From the NCBI GenBank assembly GCA_041908165.1, contig JAYRFV010000077.1:1-64000 (forward strand): a stretch of DNA of 64,000 nt, in the 5' to 3' direction. The position numbers and the translations under genes are program-made. Source of the DNA: JACQZU01 sp041908165 (GTDB taxonomy: Bacteria; Acidobacteriota; Holophagae; Holophagales; Holophagaceae). Shown here in pieces: positions 41,587-49,016 of the stretch (its first letter is position 1; every line of letters starts with the position of its first letter). A model generated the notes under the pieces. It did no database searches and was not told the origin of the DNA. It worked only from the letters and a program-made list of their open reading frames with translations.

Positions 41587-43203
41587 ATGACCACGCTCGC
41601 CCTGACCTACCGTCCCCGCCTGCTGTCCGACCTGGTCGGCCAGGAAGCCAGCGTCCGCGCCCTTGGCAACCTGCTCAAGCGGGCCCGGGAAAGCGGCCGG
41701 ACCCCCCACCAGGCCTTCCTGTTCGCGGGCGTCCGCGGCACCGGCAAGACCAGCACCGCGCGGATCCTGGCCCGGGCCTTGAACTGTGTCGAAGGCCCGA
41801 CGCCCACGCCCTGCGGGGCCTGCGACCCCTGCCGGGCCGCCGAGACCCCCGATTCCAGCCTGGACATCGTCGAGATCGACGCCGCCAGCCGGGCCTCGGT
41901 GGAGGATGCCCGGGCGCTGCGGGAGCAGGCCCAGACCCGGCCGGCCTTCTGCCGCTACCGGATCTACATCATCGACGAAGTGCACATGCTCAGCACCCAG
42001 GCCTTCGACGCCCTGCTGAAGCTCCTGGAGGAACCGCCGGCGCACGCCATCTTCGTGCTCGCCACCACCGAGCTGCACGACGTCCCGGACACCATAAAGA
42101 GCCGGGTGCAGATCTACCCCTTCAGGCTCATCCCGGTGGGGCTCATCGAGCAGCGGCTGCGGGAGGTCTGCGAGAAGGAGGGGGTCGGTTTCGAGGAGGG
42201 CAGCCTCCGGCTGGTGGCCGAAGCCGGCCAGGGCTCCATGCGCGACGCCCTCACCACGCTGGACCGGGTGATCGCCGCAGGGGACGGCACGGTGCTCGAG
42301 GAGGTGGTGCGCGAGCAGCTCGGCATCGTGCCGGCGGTGCAGGTGCACGGCATGCTGGACTGCCTGCTGGGCGGGGACACCGCGGGCATCCTCGACCACT
42401 GCCAGCAGCTCGCGAGCCTCGGCGCCGACTGGGTCAGCTTCTGGCGCGAACTCATGCAGGCCTTCCGCGACCGCCTGGAGGCCGAGGTCCGGCGCAACCC
42501 CGGACCGCAGGAACTGCTGCGCTGGTCGCGGATGCTGCACCTGCTCCTGCAGCGGGAGCGCGACCTCCGCGACAGCAGCCTGCCGCGCGTGGTTGTGGAG
42601 CTGGCCCTGCTCACCGCCGCCCAGCTGCCGCACCTCCTGCCGCTGGACGCGCTCGCCTCAGGCAGCCCGGCTCCGCCCGCGGCGGAGCCGGCGCCGCGGC
42701 CGCAGCCACCGGTCCGCCCGGCCGCGCCCGTGCAGGCCGCGCCCGTGCAGGCTGCGCCTGTGCAGGCCGCGCCCGTGCAGGCCGCGCCCGTGCAGGCCGC
42801 GCCCGCTCCGGCGGTCCGGCCGGAGCCCCCTCCGCGCGTTGCGGCGCCGACCCCCACCGATCCAGAGGCCCTTCGCAGGGCCTGTTCGGCCGCCCTGACG
42901 GGCTCGTTCCGCGCCCTCGCGGCCACCCCGATGATGGCCACCGAGGTGCGCTGGGATCCTCCGGTCCTGCGCCTGACCTTTCCCGCCAGCGCCCGCAACA
43001 CGGTGCAGGAACTGGAGAAGGAACGCGCCAACCCGCACCTCCTGGCAGCCCTGGGCAGTGTCCTTGGGGGGCTGACCGGGCTTGCCATCGGCTTCGAGGA
43101 TGCCCCGGCGGAACGGCCCGAGGATCAGCTGCGCCGGGACCCGGCCTTCCAGTCGCTGCTGCAGGCGACCCGTGGGGAGATCGTCGACCTCCGCAGGGAG
43201 TAG
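41587..43203 (+). CDS. dnaX: DNA polymerase III subunit gamma/tau
   Basis: A 538-residue clamp-loader ATPase. The start has TYRPRLLSDLVGQEASVRALGN, Walker A GVRGTGKTSTAR, a zinc module with four Cys (CVEGPTPTPCGACDPC), Walker B YIIDEVHMLS and a sensor-1-like FVLATTELHDVPDTIKSR. A Pro/Ala linker with five AAPVQ copies (42721-42795) joins the ATPase core to a C-terminal tau domain. I see no A-rich slippery site, so a short gamma form by frameshifting is not indicated. No ribosome site precedes the ATG, and GATCAT lies ten bases upstream. Confidence 0.95.
   Translation: MTTLALTYRPRLLSDLVGQEASVRALGNLLKRARESGRTPHQAFLFAGVRGTGKTSTARILARALNCVEGPTPTPCGACDPCRAAETPDSSLDIVEIDAASRASVEDARALREQAQTRPAFCRYRIYIIDEVHMLSTQAFDALLKLLEEPPAHAIFVLATTELHDVPDTIKSRVQIYPFRLIPVGLIEQRLREVCEKEGVGFEEGSLRLVAEAGQGSMRDALTTLDRVIAAGDGTVLEEVVREQLGIVPAVQVHGMLDCLLGGDTAGILDHCQQLASLGADWVSFWRELMQAFRDRLEAEVRRNPGPQELLRWSRMLHLLLQRERDLRDSSLPRVVVELALLTAAQLPHLLPLDALASGSPAPPAAEPAPRPQPPVRPAAPVQAAPVQAAPVQAAPVQAAPVQAAPAPAVRPEPPPRVAAPTPTDPEALRRACSAALTGSFRALAATPMMATEVRWDPPVLRLTFPASARNTVQELEKERANPHLLAALGSVLGGLTGLAIGFEDAPAERPEDQLRRDPAFQSLLQATRGEIVDLRRE
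42721..42795 (+). repeat. 15-base tandem repeat (AAPVQ)5 in dnaX
   Basis: Five copies of a GCCGCGCCCGTGCAG unit, one with two silent changes, encode AAPVQ in the tau linker; a degenerate sixth copy (AAPAP) follows. Copy number can change in frame by slippage. Confidence 0.9.
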
Positions 43204-43220
43204 CCGGGCCCTCGACGGCG

Positions 43221-43245
43221 AAGGCCCCACCGGTGGCGGGGCCTT
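43221..43245. terminator. Hairpin terminator between dnaX and the convergent lipoprotein gene
   Basis: AAGGCCCC (43221-43228) pairs perfectly with GGGGCCTT (43238-43245) around a nine-base loop. It begins 17 bases after the dnaX stop and can serve both strands. The T-tract is weak. Confidence 0.6.
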
Positions 43246-43263
43246 CTGCGGTCTGGATGCGGT

Positions 43264-44073
43264 TCAGAGGCTGCAGGCGGGAAGGAGCTTCGCTTCGCCG
43301 TTCACGGTGATGGACCCGCAGGGCAGCCCGTGGACGATCGTGGCCGTCTTCGTCCCCCGGGTGGCGACGAGGGTTCCTGAGACCGGGTAGCAGCAGTTCG
43401 CAGCCCGGTCCCAGAGCAGGGGGGTCGAGGGCGCGATGGTCGCGGAGAAGCCGTCGCCGCTGACCGGCGTCAAGGCCCAGTTCCCGGAGAGCTTGCGCTG
43501 ACCCTGGGTGGACCAGTCGGAGGTGAGGTTCAGGCTGTAGGCGTAGACCGTGGTGCGGGTCCCGTCGTTGAACGTCTTGGTGAAACCGGGCTCGGCGCTG
43601 ATCTGGACGACCCGGGTCTGCGGATTGCGGAGATTGTCGCGCACGCCGTTGATGGTCCAGGACCTTCCGTCCTTGACCCCGACCAGGTTGCGGTGGTCGT
43701 GCTTGACGAGCGTGGTTCCATCCGGGTTCCGGGTCCAGCTGATCACCACCTGGCCGTTCCAGGTCCAGCCGTGGGGGCCGGTGCAGTTCGTGTAGGTCCA
43801 GGTCACCGCGGAGGGCGTGGTGTCGCTCAAGGTCACGCAGGCGGGGTGGGTGGGCTCGACGAAGGCGGAGGCCTCCAGGGCCGTGGTCGGCCCGGCGTCG
43901 TCCATCTCTCCGGTCTGGTTGGTCTGCTCGAGGAGGAACGGCGCGGTCATGGCGATCGCCGTCTCCGCATCGAGCCTTCCCGGATCGGCCGGGCTGCCGT
44001 CGCCTTTGCCGCCGCAGGCCACCAGGCCGGCGAGGGCGAAGGAGGAGAGGACCAGGGTCCAGCGCTGCTGCAT
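43264..44073 (-). CDS. Hypothetical lipoprotein
   Basis: A 269-residue protein I do not recognise. The N-terminus is a lipoprotein signal with lipobox LVAC and Cys20, followed by a GGKGDGSPAD linker. The body is rich in Thr, Trp and Asn with alternating beta-strand patterns (TWTYTNCTGPHGWTWNGQVVISWTR, GFSATIAPSTPLLW) and has paired Cys residues (CVTLS...NCTG; NCCYP; LPCGS; PACSL) that suggest disulfides. It is probably a membrane-anchored beta-rich periplasmic or surface protein. GGAGG lies five bases before the ATG. Confidence 0.8.
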   Translation of the reverse strand: MQQRWTLVLSSFALAGLVACGGKGDGSPADPGRLDAETAIAMTAPFLLEQTNQTGEMDDAGPTTALEASAFVEPTHPACVTLSDTTPSAVTWTYTNCTGPHGWTWNGQVVISWTRNPDGTTLVKHDHRNLVGVKDGRSWTINGVRDNLRNPQTRVVQISAEPGFTKTFNDGTRTTVYAYSLNLTSDWSTQGQRKLSGNWALTPVSGDGFSATIAPSTPLLWDRAANCCYPVSGTLVATRGTKTATIVHGLPCGSITVNGEAKLLPACSL

Positions 44074-44126
44074 GGGAGCCTCCGCGAAGGGAACGGAGGA
44101 TGAGACACCCTGGAGCCAGGATTGGT

Positions 44127-45338
44127 TTATGCCTTCCCCGCGAACCGGGGCTCGAAGGGCTCACCAACCCAGTAGACCAGTTCCAGGGGGTCCTTCACCC
44201 GCCAGAGCAGGATCTCGGCCCGGGCTCCGGGCAGCAGGTGTCCGTACTCGGGGCGGCCGAGGCTCTGGGCCGCGTGCAGGGTCATGGCGGTGAAGGCCTC
44301 CTCGAAGGTCATGCGCAGCTGCAGGCAGCCGAGGCGCAGCACCAGCAGCGGATCCAGGCACGGGCAGGAGCCGGGGTTGAAGTCGCTCGCCAGAGCCACC
44401 CGGCAGCCGGCCTCGATCATCCGCCGGGCCGGCGCCCACTCGCGCATCCCGAGGAACAGGGTGGTGCCGGGCAGCAGCACCGGGATGACCCCGCCGCCCG
44501 CCATCGCGGACATGCCCTCGGCGCTGCAGAACATCAGGTGGTCGGCGCTGGCGGCGCCCAGTTCGGCGGCGAGCTCGGCCCCGCCCGTCCAGCTCAGTTC
44601 GTCGGCGTGGACCCGCGGCCTCAGCCCGAGCCGCTGGCCCGCCGCGAAGATCCTCCGGCCCTGGGCGGCGGTGAAAACCCCCTTCTCAACAAACACGTCA
44701 CAGTAGGCGGCGGTTCCGGGATGCCGGCGGACCAGTTCGGGGAGCCACGCCTGGCACACGGCTTCTGCATTCGCCTCGGCATCGCCCTGGAACTCCGGGG
44801 CGAGGTCGTGGGCCGCGAGGATCGTGACATCCAGCGACCAGCCCCGGCTGCGCAGCTCCGCGTAGGCCGCCAGCAGCCGGGACTCGGCCTCCAGCGAAAG
44901 CCCATAGCCGGTCTTGGCTTCCAGGTGCACCACGCCCCGCCGCCGCAGCAGCTCCAGCCTTGATTCTCCAGCCGCGACCAGCTCTTCGACCGAGGCGGCG
45001 CGGGTCGCCCGCACGGTCTCCCGGATGCCGCCGCCCTCATCGGCGATCTGCTGGTAAGTCGCCCCCTGCAGGCGCCGGTTGAATTCCTGGCTCCGGTCCC
45101 CGGCGAACAGCAGGTGGGTGTGCGGATCCACGAATCCCGGGGTGGCCCAGGCCCCCTCGCCGTCGATCCGTGGGGCGCCCTGCCATTCCGGCGGTAGGTC
45201 GGCGCGGGGACCGAGCCAGGCCACCCGGTCCCCCTCCACCGCTACGGCGGGGTCGGCCAGCCGGTGGACGCGCCAGGATTCGGTCGGGTCGGGGGTGATC
45301 ACGCCCCTGAGGTTTGCCACCACGCAACGGTCTTCCAT
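44127..45338 (-). CDS. hutI: Imidazolonepropionase
   Basis: A 403-residue amidohydrolase converting imidazolone-5-propionate to N-formimino-L-glutamate in histidine degradation. TPGFVDPHTHLLFAGDRSQEFNRRLQGATYQQIADEGGGI is diagnostic of HutI and holds the HxH metal site; KTGYGLSLEAE, HADELSWTGGAELAAELGA, LPGTTLFLG and ALASDFNPGSCP supply other ligands and the substrate Arg/Asn region. No other hut gene is nearby. The ATG lacks a ribosome site but sits six bases after a CAGACT box, suggesting a leaderless transcript. Confidence 0.93.
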   Translation of the reverse strand: MEDRCVVANLRGVITPDPTESWRVHRLADPAVAVEGDRVAWLGPRADLPPEWQGAPRIDGEGAWATPGFVDPHTHLLFAGDRSQEFNRRLQGATYQQIADEGGGIRETVRATRAASVEELVAAGESRLELLRRRGVVHLEAKTGYGLSLEAESRLLAAYAELRSRGWSLDVTILAAHDLAPEFQGDAEANAEAVCQAWLPELVRRHPGTAAYCDVFVEKGVFTAAQGRRIFAAGQRLGLRPRVHADELSWTGGAELAAELGAASADHLMFCSAEGMSAMAGGGVIPVLLPGTTLFLGMREWAPARRMIEAGCRVALASDFNPGSCPCLDPLLVLRLGCLQLRMTFEEAFTAMTLHAAQSLGRPEYGHLLPGARAEILLWRVKDPLELVYWVGEPFEPRFAGKA

Positions 45339-45344
45339 CGGGTC

Positions 45345-45350
45345 AGTCTG
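45345..45350 (-). promoter_or_regulatory. -10-like CAGACT box, leaderless hutI start
   Basis: On the minus strand CAGACT is followed by six bases and the hutI ATG, as at aroC and ftsW. There is no ribosome site. Confidence 0.35.
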
Positions 45351-45390
45351 ACACCGTGAGAAACTGGAGCCACCCCTCCCGGAGCCCTGC

Positions 45391-46155
45391 GTGCGGATCC
45401 TGACCGTGCTCGTCCTTTCGTCCTGCCTGGTCCACGGCGGCGTCCCGCCGGCGCTGGGGCCCGGCGAGGGGCTCGCGGTGGCCTCGGCGGAGAAGGGCGT
45501 GCGCCTGCTCGGAGCGTGCACGGAGGAGGGGCCCCTCGGCGACCTCGCCTGCCTGCCTTGGCTCCGGCTCGAGGGGTACGTCTGGAGCAGCGGGAAGGTC
45601 ACCTATGCCTGCAAGGGAAGCCAGGAGGGCATCCCCTGCACCTCGCCCAAGGGGCATGGCCGGGTGGACATCCGGGAGGCCCTGGAGCGCAACTGCCGGT
45701 TGGCGTTGCTGGCCTGGATCAACAGGTCCGCCGCCGGCTGGGCGAGGATGGAGGGTCCCGCGGTGGCCCGCTTGAAGATCCTGGAAGCCTTCGGCCCCTT
45801 CCTCGGCGACCGCATGCCCGGCGGCGAGGGGATGCCAGGCTTCGGCCCGGAGTGGGCGGGCGAGGGATCGCTCCTGCGCGCCTCACCGGACTCCCTGGCC
45901 CGGTGGCTCGCCGATCCGGCCCAGGAAACCGTGGAGTCGATGTTCCGACGTTACGGGGCGGGGTTCTTCGAGGGCGATGTGGGTGCCTACGCCGGCTGGG
46001 TCTACGTCGGCCGTGCAGGCTCCGGGACTTCCGGGCGCACCTGGGTGGCCGGTGGCCAGCGCGGATGGGCGGCCGTCCTGCGGATCCCGGGCGACCCGGG
46101 CCGCACGGAGGCGCTGCGGCGATTCCGGGAACTCCTCCGCACCGGGGGTGGCTGA
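45391..46155 (+). CDS. Exported degenerate penicillin-binding/class D beta-lactamase-like protein
   Basis: A 254-residue protein starting at GTG with a signal peptide (MRILTVLVLSSCLVHGG). SPKGHGRVDIREALERNCRLALLAWI resembles the HGxVDLxxALxxSCN segment of penicillin-binding transpeptidases, with NCR at 101-103 in place of SxN. A possible SxxK is S32-A-E-K35, and GSGTSG (210-215) stands where KTG is expected. Spacings (69 and about 108 residues) fit the fold. If correct, the active site is altered, suggesting a sensor or inactive relative. It lies seven bases before a kinase gene and is probably co-transcribed with it. The fold call is a moderate-confidence inference. Confidence 0.55.
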   Translation: MRILTVLVLSSCLVHGGVPPALGPGEGLAVASAEKGVRLLGACTEEGPLGDLACLPWLRLEGYVWSSGKVTYACKGSQEGIPCTSPKGHGRVDIREALERNCRLALLAWINRSAAGWARMEGPAVARLKILEAFGPFLGDRMPGGEGMPGFGPEWAGEGSLLRASPDSLARWLADPAQETVESMFRRYGAGFFEGDVGAYAGWVYVGRAGSGTSGRTWVAGGQRGWAAVLRIPGDPGRTEALRRFRELLRTGGG

Positions 46156-46162
46156 GGCCGCC

Positions 46163-48958
46163 ATGCCGCGCATCGACCTGCCCTCGCGGATCATCGCCCT
46201 GGCGCTGGGCCGGGGCCTGGTGACCGAATCGCAGCTCGTCGCGCCGGGGCCGCCCGTCTCGGACCCGGACGCCGTCTGGGGCCCCCAGGTCCAGCGCCTG
46301 GTCGACCAGGGCCACCTGAGCCCGGAGGTCGCCGGGCTGCTGCTCTGGGAGGTCCGCCAGGGCGACCCCGCCGAGCCGCCACCGTTCGAGCCCATCGCGC
46401 CGGACTCCTGGCTCGGACCGACCACGGATGTCGACCCCGACCTTGACCTCGGCGGGGTGGAGGAACTGGCGTGGGAGCGCTACCAGGACGTCTCGGTGAT
46501 CGCAGCGGGAGGGGCGGGGCTGGTCTTCCGGGCCTTCGATCCCAAGCTGGCGCGTCGGGTGGCCCTCAAGGTCCTCAAGCGCACCAGTCCCGAGAATGCA
46601 GGACGCCTTCTGGAGGAAGCCCGGGCCCAGGCCGGGGTGGAACACCCGAACGTCTGCAAGATCTACGAGGTCGGCGAGAACCAGGGGCATCCCTTCATCG
46701 CCATGCAGCTGGTGGTCGGCCAGTCCCTGGCCCACGCGCTTTCCGAACTCAGCCTGCGGGAGCGTGTCTGCGTGCTTCGCGACGTGGCCGAGGGGGTCCA
46801 CGCCGCCCACCTCCGGGGCCTGGTCCACATGGACCTGAAGCCCGGCAATGTCCTGCTCGAGTTCCTGGACAACGGCGAGATCCATCCGTATGTCACCGAC
46901 TTCGGGCTGGTCAAGCGGGAGGGGAGGCCTGGCCTCGCGGTGGGGCTCGTCGAGGGCACCCCGCCCTTCGCCAGCCCGGAACAGGTTCGCGGAGACCGCG
47001 ACGCCATCGACCGGCGCAGCGACGTCTACTCCCTCGGCGTCATGCTGTACGTCCTGCTCTGCGAGCGGCTGCCCTTCTCCGAACCGACCCCGGCGGGCCT
47101 GGTGCAGGCCACGCTGGACCAGGAGCCCCAGCCGCTGAAGGCCGGTCCCGTCCCGGTGCCGCGGGATCTCTGCTGGATCACCCGCAAGGCCATGGGCAAG
47201 CGGCCGGAGGACCGCTACGGGTCGGCCCTCGCCCTGGCGGAGGACCTGGACCGCTACCTCGCCGGAGAGACTGTCCACGCCCGTCCAAGGACGCTGGGCT
47301 ACCGCGCGCTGACCTGGGTGCGACGGCGCAAGGGCGCCAGCCTCGCCCTCGGGACGGGGCTCCTGCTGGCGCTGATCGCCGCCGGTGCCGGCCTTCGGGC
47401 CGCCTGGTGGGCCCGCCGCCAGGGCGAGCTGGCGCAGCACTTCGAGCAGGTCGTCGACCGCGCGGACGCGGTGGTCCGGCAGGATGCCATGCTGCCGCCC
47501 CACGACATCCGCAAGGCCAGGGTCCACTTCTGGGAGCAGGTGGCCGAAGTCCGCTCGGAGATGGCCCGCGGGGGACCGGCCCTCACCACCGGGCACTACG
47601 CCCTGGGGCGGGCGGAGATGCTGTACGGGGACCGGGCCAAGGCGCTCGAGCACCTGGAGGCTGCCTGGCAGGCCGGCCTGCGGACGCCGGTGGTCAGGGC
47701 GGCCCTGGGCGAGGCCAGGCTGAACCTGTACTTCACGGCCCGGGAGGAGGCTGAACGGATCCAGGACCCGCGGCTGCGAAGGGCCACCCAGCAGGACCTC
47801 GACACGCGCCTGCGGGACCGGGGGCTGGCCCTCCTGCGCGATGTGAACCGCAGCCTGGTCGGACCCCAGCTGACCAGCGTGGAATGCCGGCTCGCGGTGT
47901 TCGAAGGACGCTGGCAGGACGCCCTGCGGATGGCCACGGACCTGCAGGAGTCCCACCCGTGGCTGTATGAAGGCTGGGTGAACCAGGCCCGGGCCCACCA
48001 GGCGGCCGCCCTCAAGGCCCAGGAGGCGGGACGGATGGAGGAGGCCCTCCAGGCCCTGGAGCGCGCCGAGAACGTGCTCGTGGAAACCAGCTGGCGGTTT
48101 CCCAGCGCGGTCGGCGCGCTTCGACTCCAGAGCGAGGTATGGAGCCAGCGGGCGGACATCCTCCACCGCGGCGGGCAGGACCCCTTCGCGGCCACCGAAC
48201 GGGCCCTTGGCCTGCTCGACCGCTGCCTGGACCTGGATCCCGAACACTTCCACGACGGCCTCTACCGGGCCCGGATCCTGTGGTCCGAAGCGGCCTACCT
48301 GGAAGCCGCCGGGAAGGAGCGCCGGACCGTCCTGGAGGCGCTCGACCGCTTGACCGACGCTGAAATCCGTCGTCTGGGTTTCCGCAACGGTGCAGGCCTG
48401 GTCGATCTGCGGGTGAAGGCCCTCCTCAGCCGCGCCCGGATCGCCCGCAGCCCGGCCGAGGAGAAGGAGGACCTGCACCAGGCCGTGAGCATCGTGGGCA
48501 AGTCCATCCTCGGGAACCCCAGGGAAATGGCGCCCCACGCCATGCTGGTCCGGGTGCTTCGCCACCTGTCCGAAGCGGAGGCCATGACGCTGGGCGAACT
48601 CGCGGCCCTCCTGCGCCGGGCCGAGGGCTCCTACGATGCCGCCCTCGCCATGGACCCGGCCACGCCCGCCCGGATCGACATGGCCTTGATCCTGGGTCGC
48701 ATGGCCGAGTTCCGGGAGGGTGACGGCACGGCGGAACTGGAGCGGGCCAAGGCCTGCTTGGCGGAATTGCCTCCCGGGATCGATCCGGCTCCCTGGGCCC
48801 TGGCCTGGATCCGGGTCCTGCGGGTGGATGCCCGCCTTCACTCGGCAGGCCGCTCCGCCCTCCTGGCCCGGGCCCGGGAACTCCTGGAATCCACCCGGCC
48901 GGGGCCCGACGAGGCCCCGCTCCTGCGCCGCGAGGCCCGGGCCCTCAGGAATCCCTGA
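46163..48958 (+). CDS. Membrane Ser/Thr protein kinase with TPR-like C-terminal region (kinase 1)
   Basis: A 931-residue protein. Residues ~1-65 form a helical module (RIIALALGRGLVTESQL ... VQRLVDQGHLSPEVAGLLLWEV) shared with kinases 2 and 3. The kinase domain (~107-370) has AAGGAGLVF, Lys136 in VALKVLK, catalytic Asp224 in HMDLKPGN and Asp246 in DFGL. Met replaces the Arg of HRD, so it is a non-RD kinase. One membrane helix spans ~392-414, followed by about 500 residues of helical, TPR-like repeats that lie outside the cytoplasm if the kinase is inside. Context with the PBP-like gene suggests envelope signalling. Confidence 0.88.
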   Translation: MPRIDLPSRIIALALGRGLVTESQLVAPGPPVSDPDAVWGPQVQRLVDQGHLSPEVAGLLLWEVRQGDPAEPPPFEPIAPDSWLGPTTDVDPDLDLGGVEELAWERYQDVSVIAAGGAGLVFRAFDPKLARRVALKVLKRTSPENAGRLLEEARAQAGVEHPNVCKIYEVGENQGHPFIAMQLVVGQSLAHALSELSLRERVCVLRDVAEGVHAAHLRGLVHMDLKPGNVLLEFLDNGEIHPYVTDFGLVKREGRPGLAVGLVEGTPPFASPEQVRGDRDAIDRRSDVYSLGVMLYVLLCERLPFSEPTPAGLVQATLDQEPQPLKAGPVPVPRDLCWITRKAMGKRPEDRYGSALALAEDLDRYLAGETVHARPRTLGYRALTWVRRRKGASLALGTGLLLALIAAGAGLRAAWWARRQGELAQHFEQVVDRADAVVRQDAMLPPHDIRKARVHFWEQVAEVRSEMARGGPALTTGHYALGRAEMLYGDRAKALEHLEAAWQAGLRTPVVRAALGEARLNLYFTAREEAERIQDPRLRRATQQDLDTRLRDRGLALLRDVNRSLVGPQLTSVECRLAVFEGRWQDALRMATDLQESHPWLYEGWVNQARAHQAAALKAQEAGRMEEALQALERAENVLVETSWRFPSAVGALRLQSEVWSQRADILHRGGQDPFAATERALGLLDRCLDLDPEHFHDGLYRARILWSEAAYLEAAGKERRTVLEALDRLTDAEIRRLGFRNGAGLVDLRVKALLSRARIARSPAEEKEDLHQAVSIVGKSILGNPREMAPHAMLVRVLRHLSEAEAMTLGELAALLRRAEGSYDAALAMDPATPARIDMALILGRMAEFREGDGTAELERAKACLAELPPGIDPAPWALAWIRVLRVDARLHSAGRSALLARARELLESTRPGPDEAPLLRREARALRNP

Positions 48959-49016
48959 CCGCAGGGGCCCGGAGCGGTCAGAATGCTGGGCAGCCCGGTG
49001 AACCGGGAACCTCGCC

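Noticed and set aside
42721..42810. Possible CRISPR-like array
   Set aside because: The repeats are contiguous 15-base units without spacers, in frame inside dnaX, and encode the AAPVQ linker.
41587..43203. Programmed frameshift in dnaX to make gamma
   Set aside because: No A-rich slippery heptamer or following hairpin is visible; the frame is open to a full tau domain.
46829..46831. Loss of HRD Arg in kinase 1 as a sequencing error
   Set aside because: The neighbouring paralogue also lacks Arg (Leu), and the surrounding reading frame and motifs are intact, so it is more likely real.
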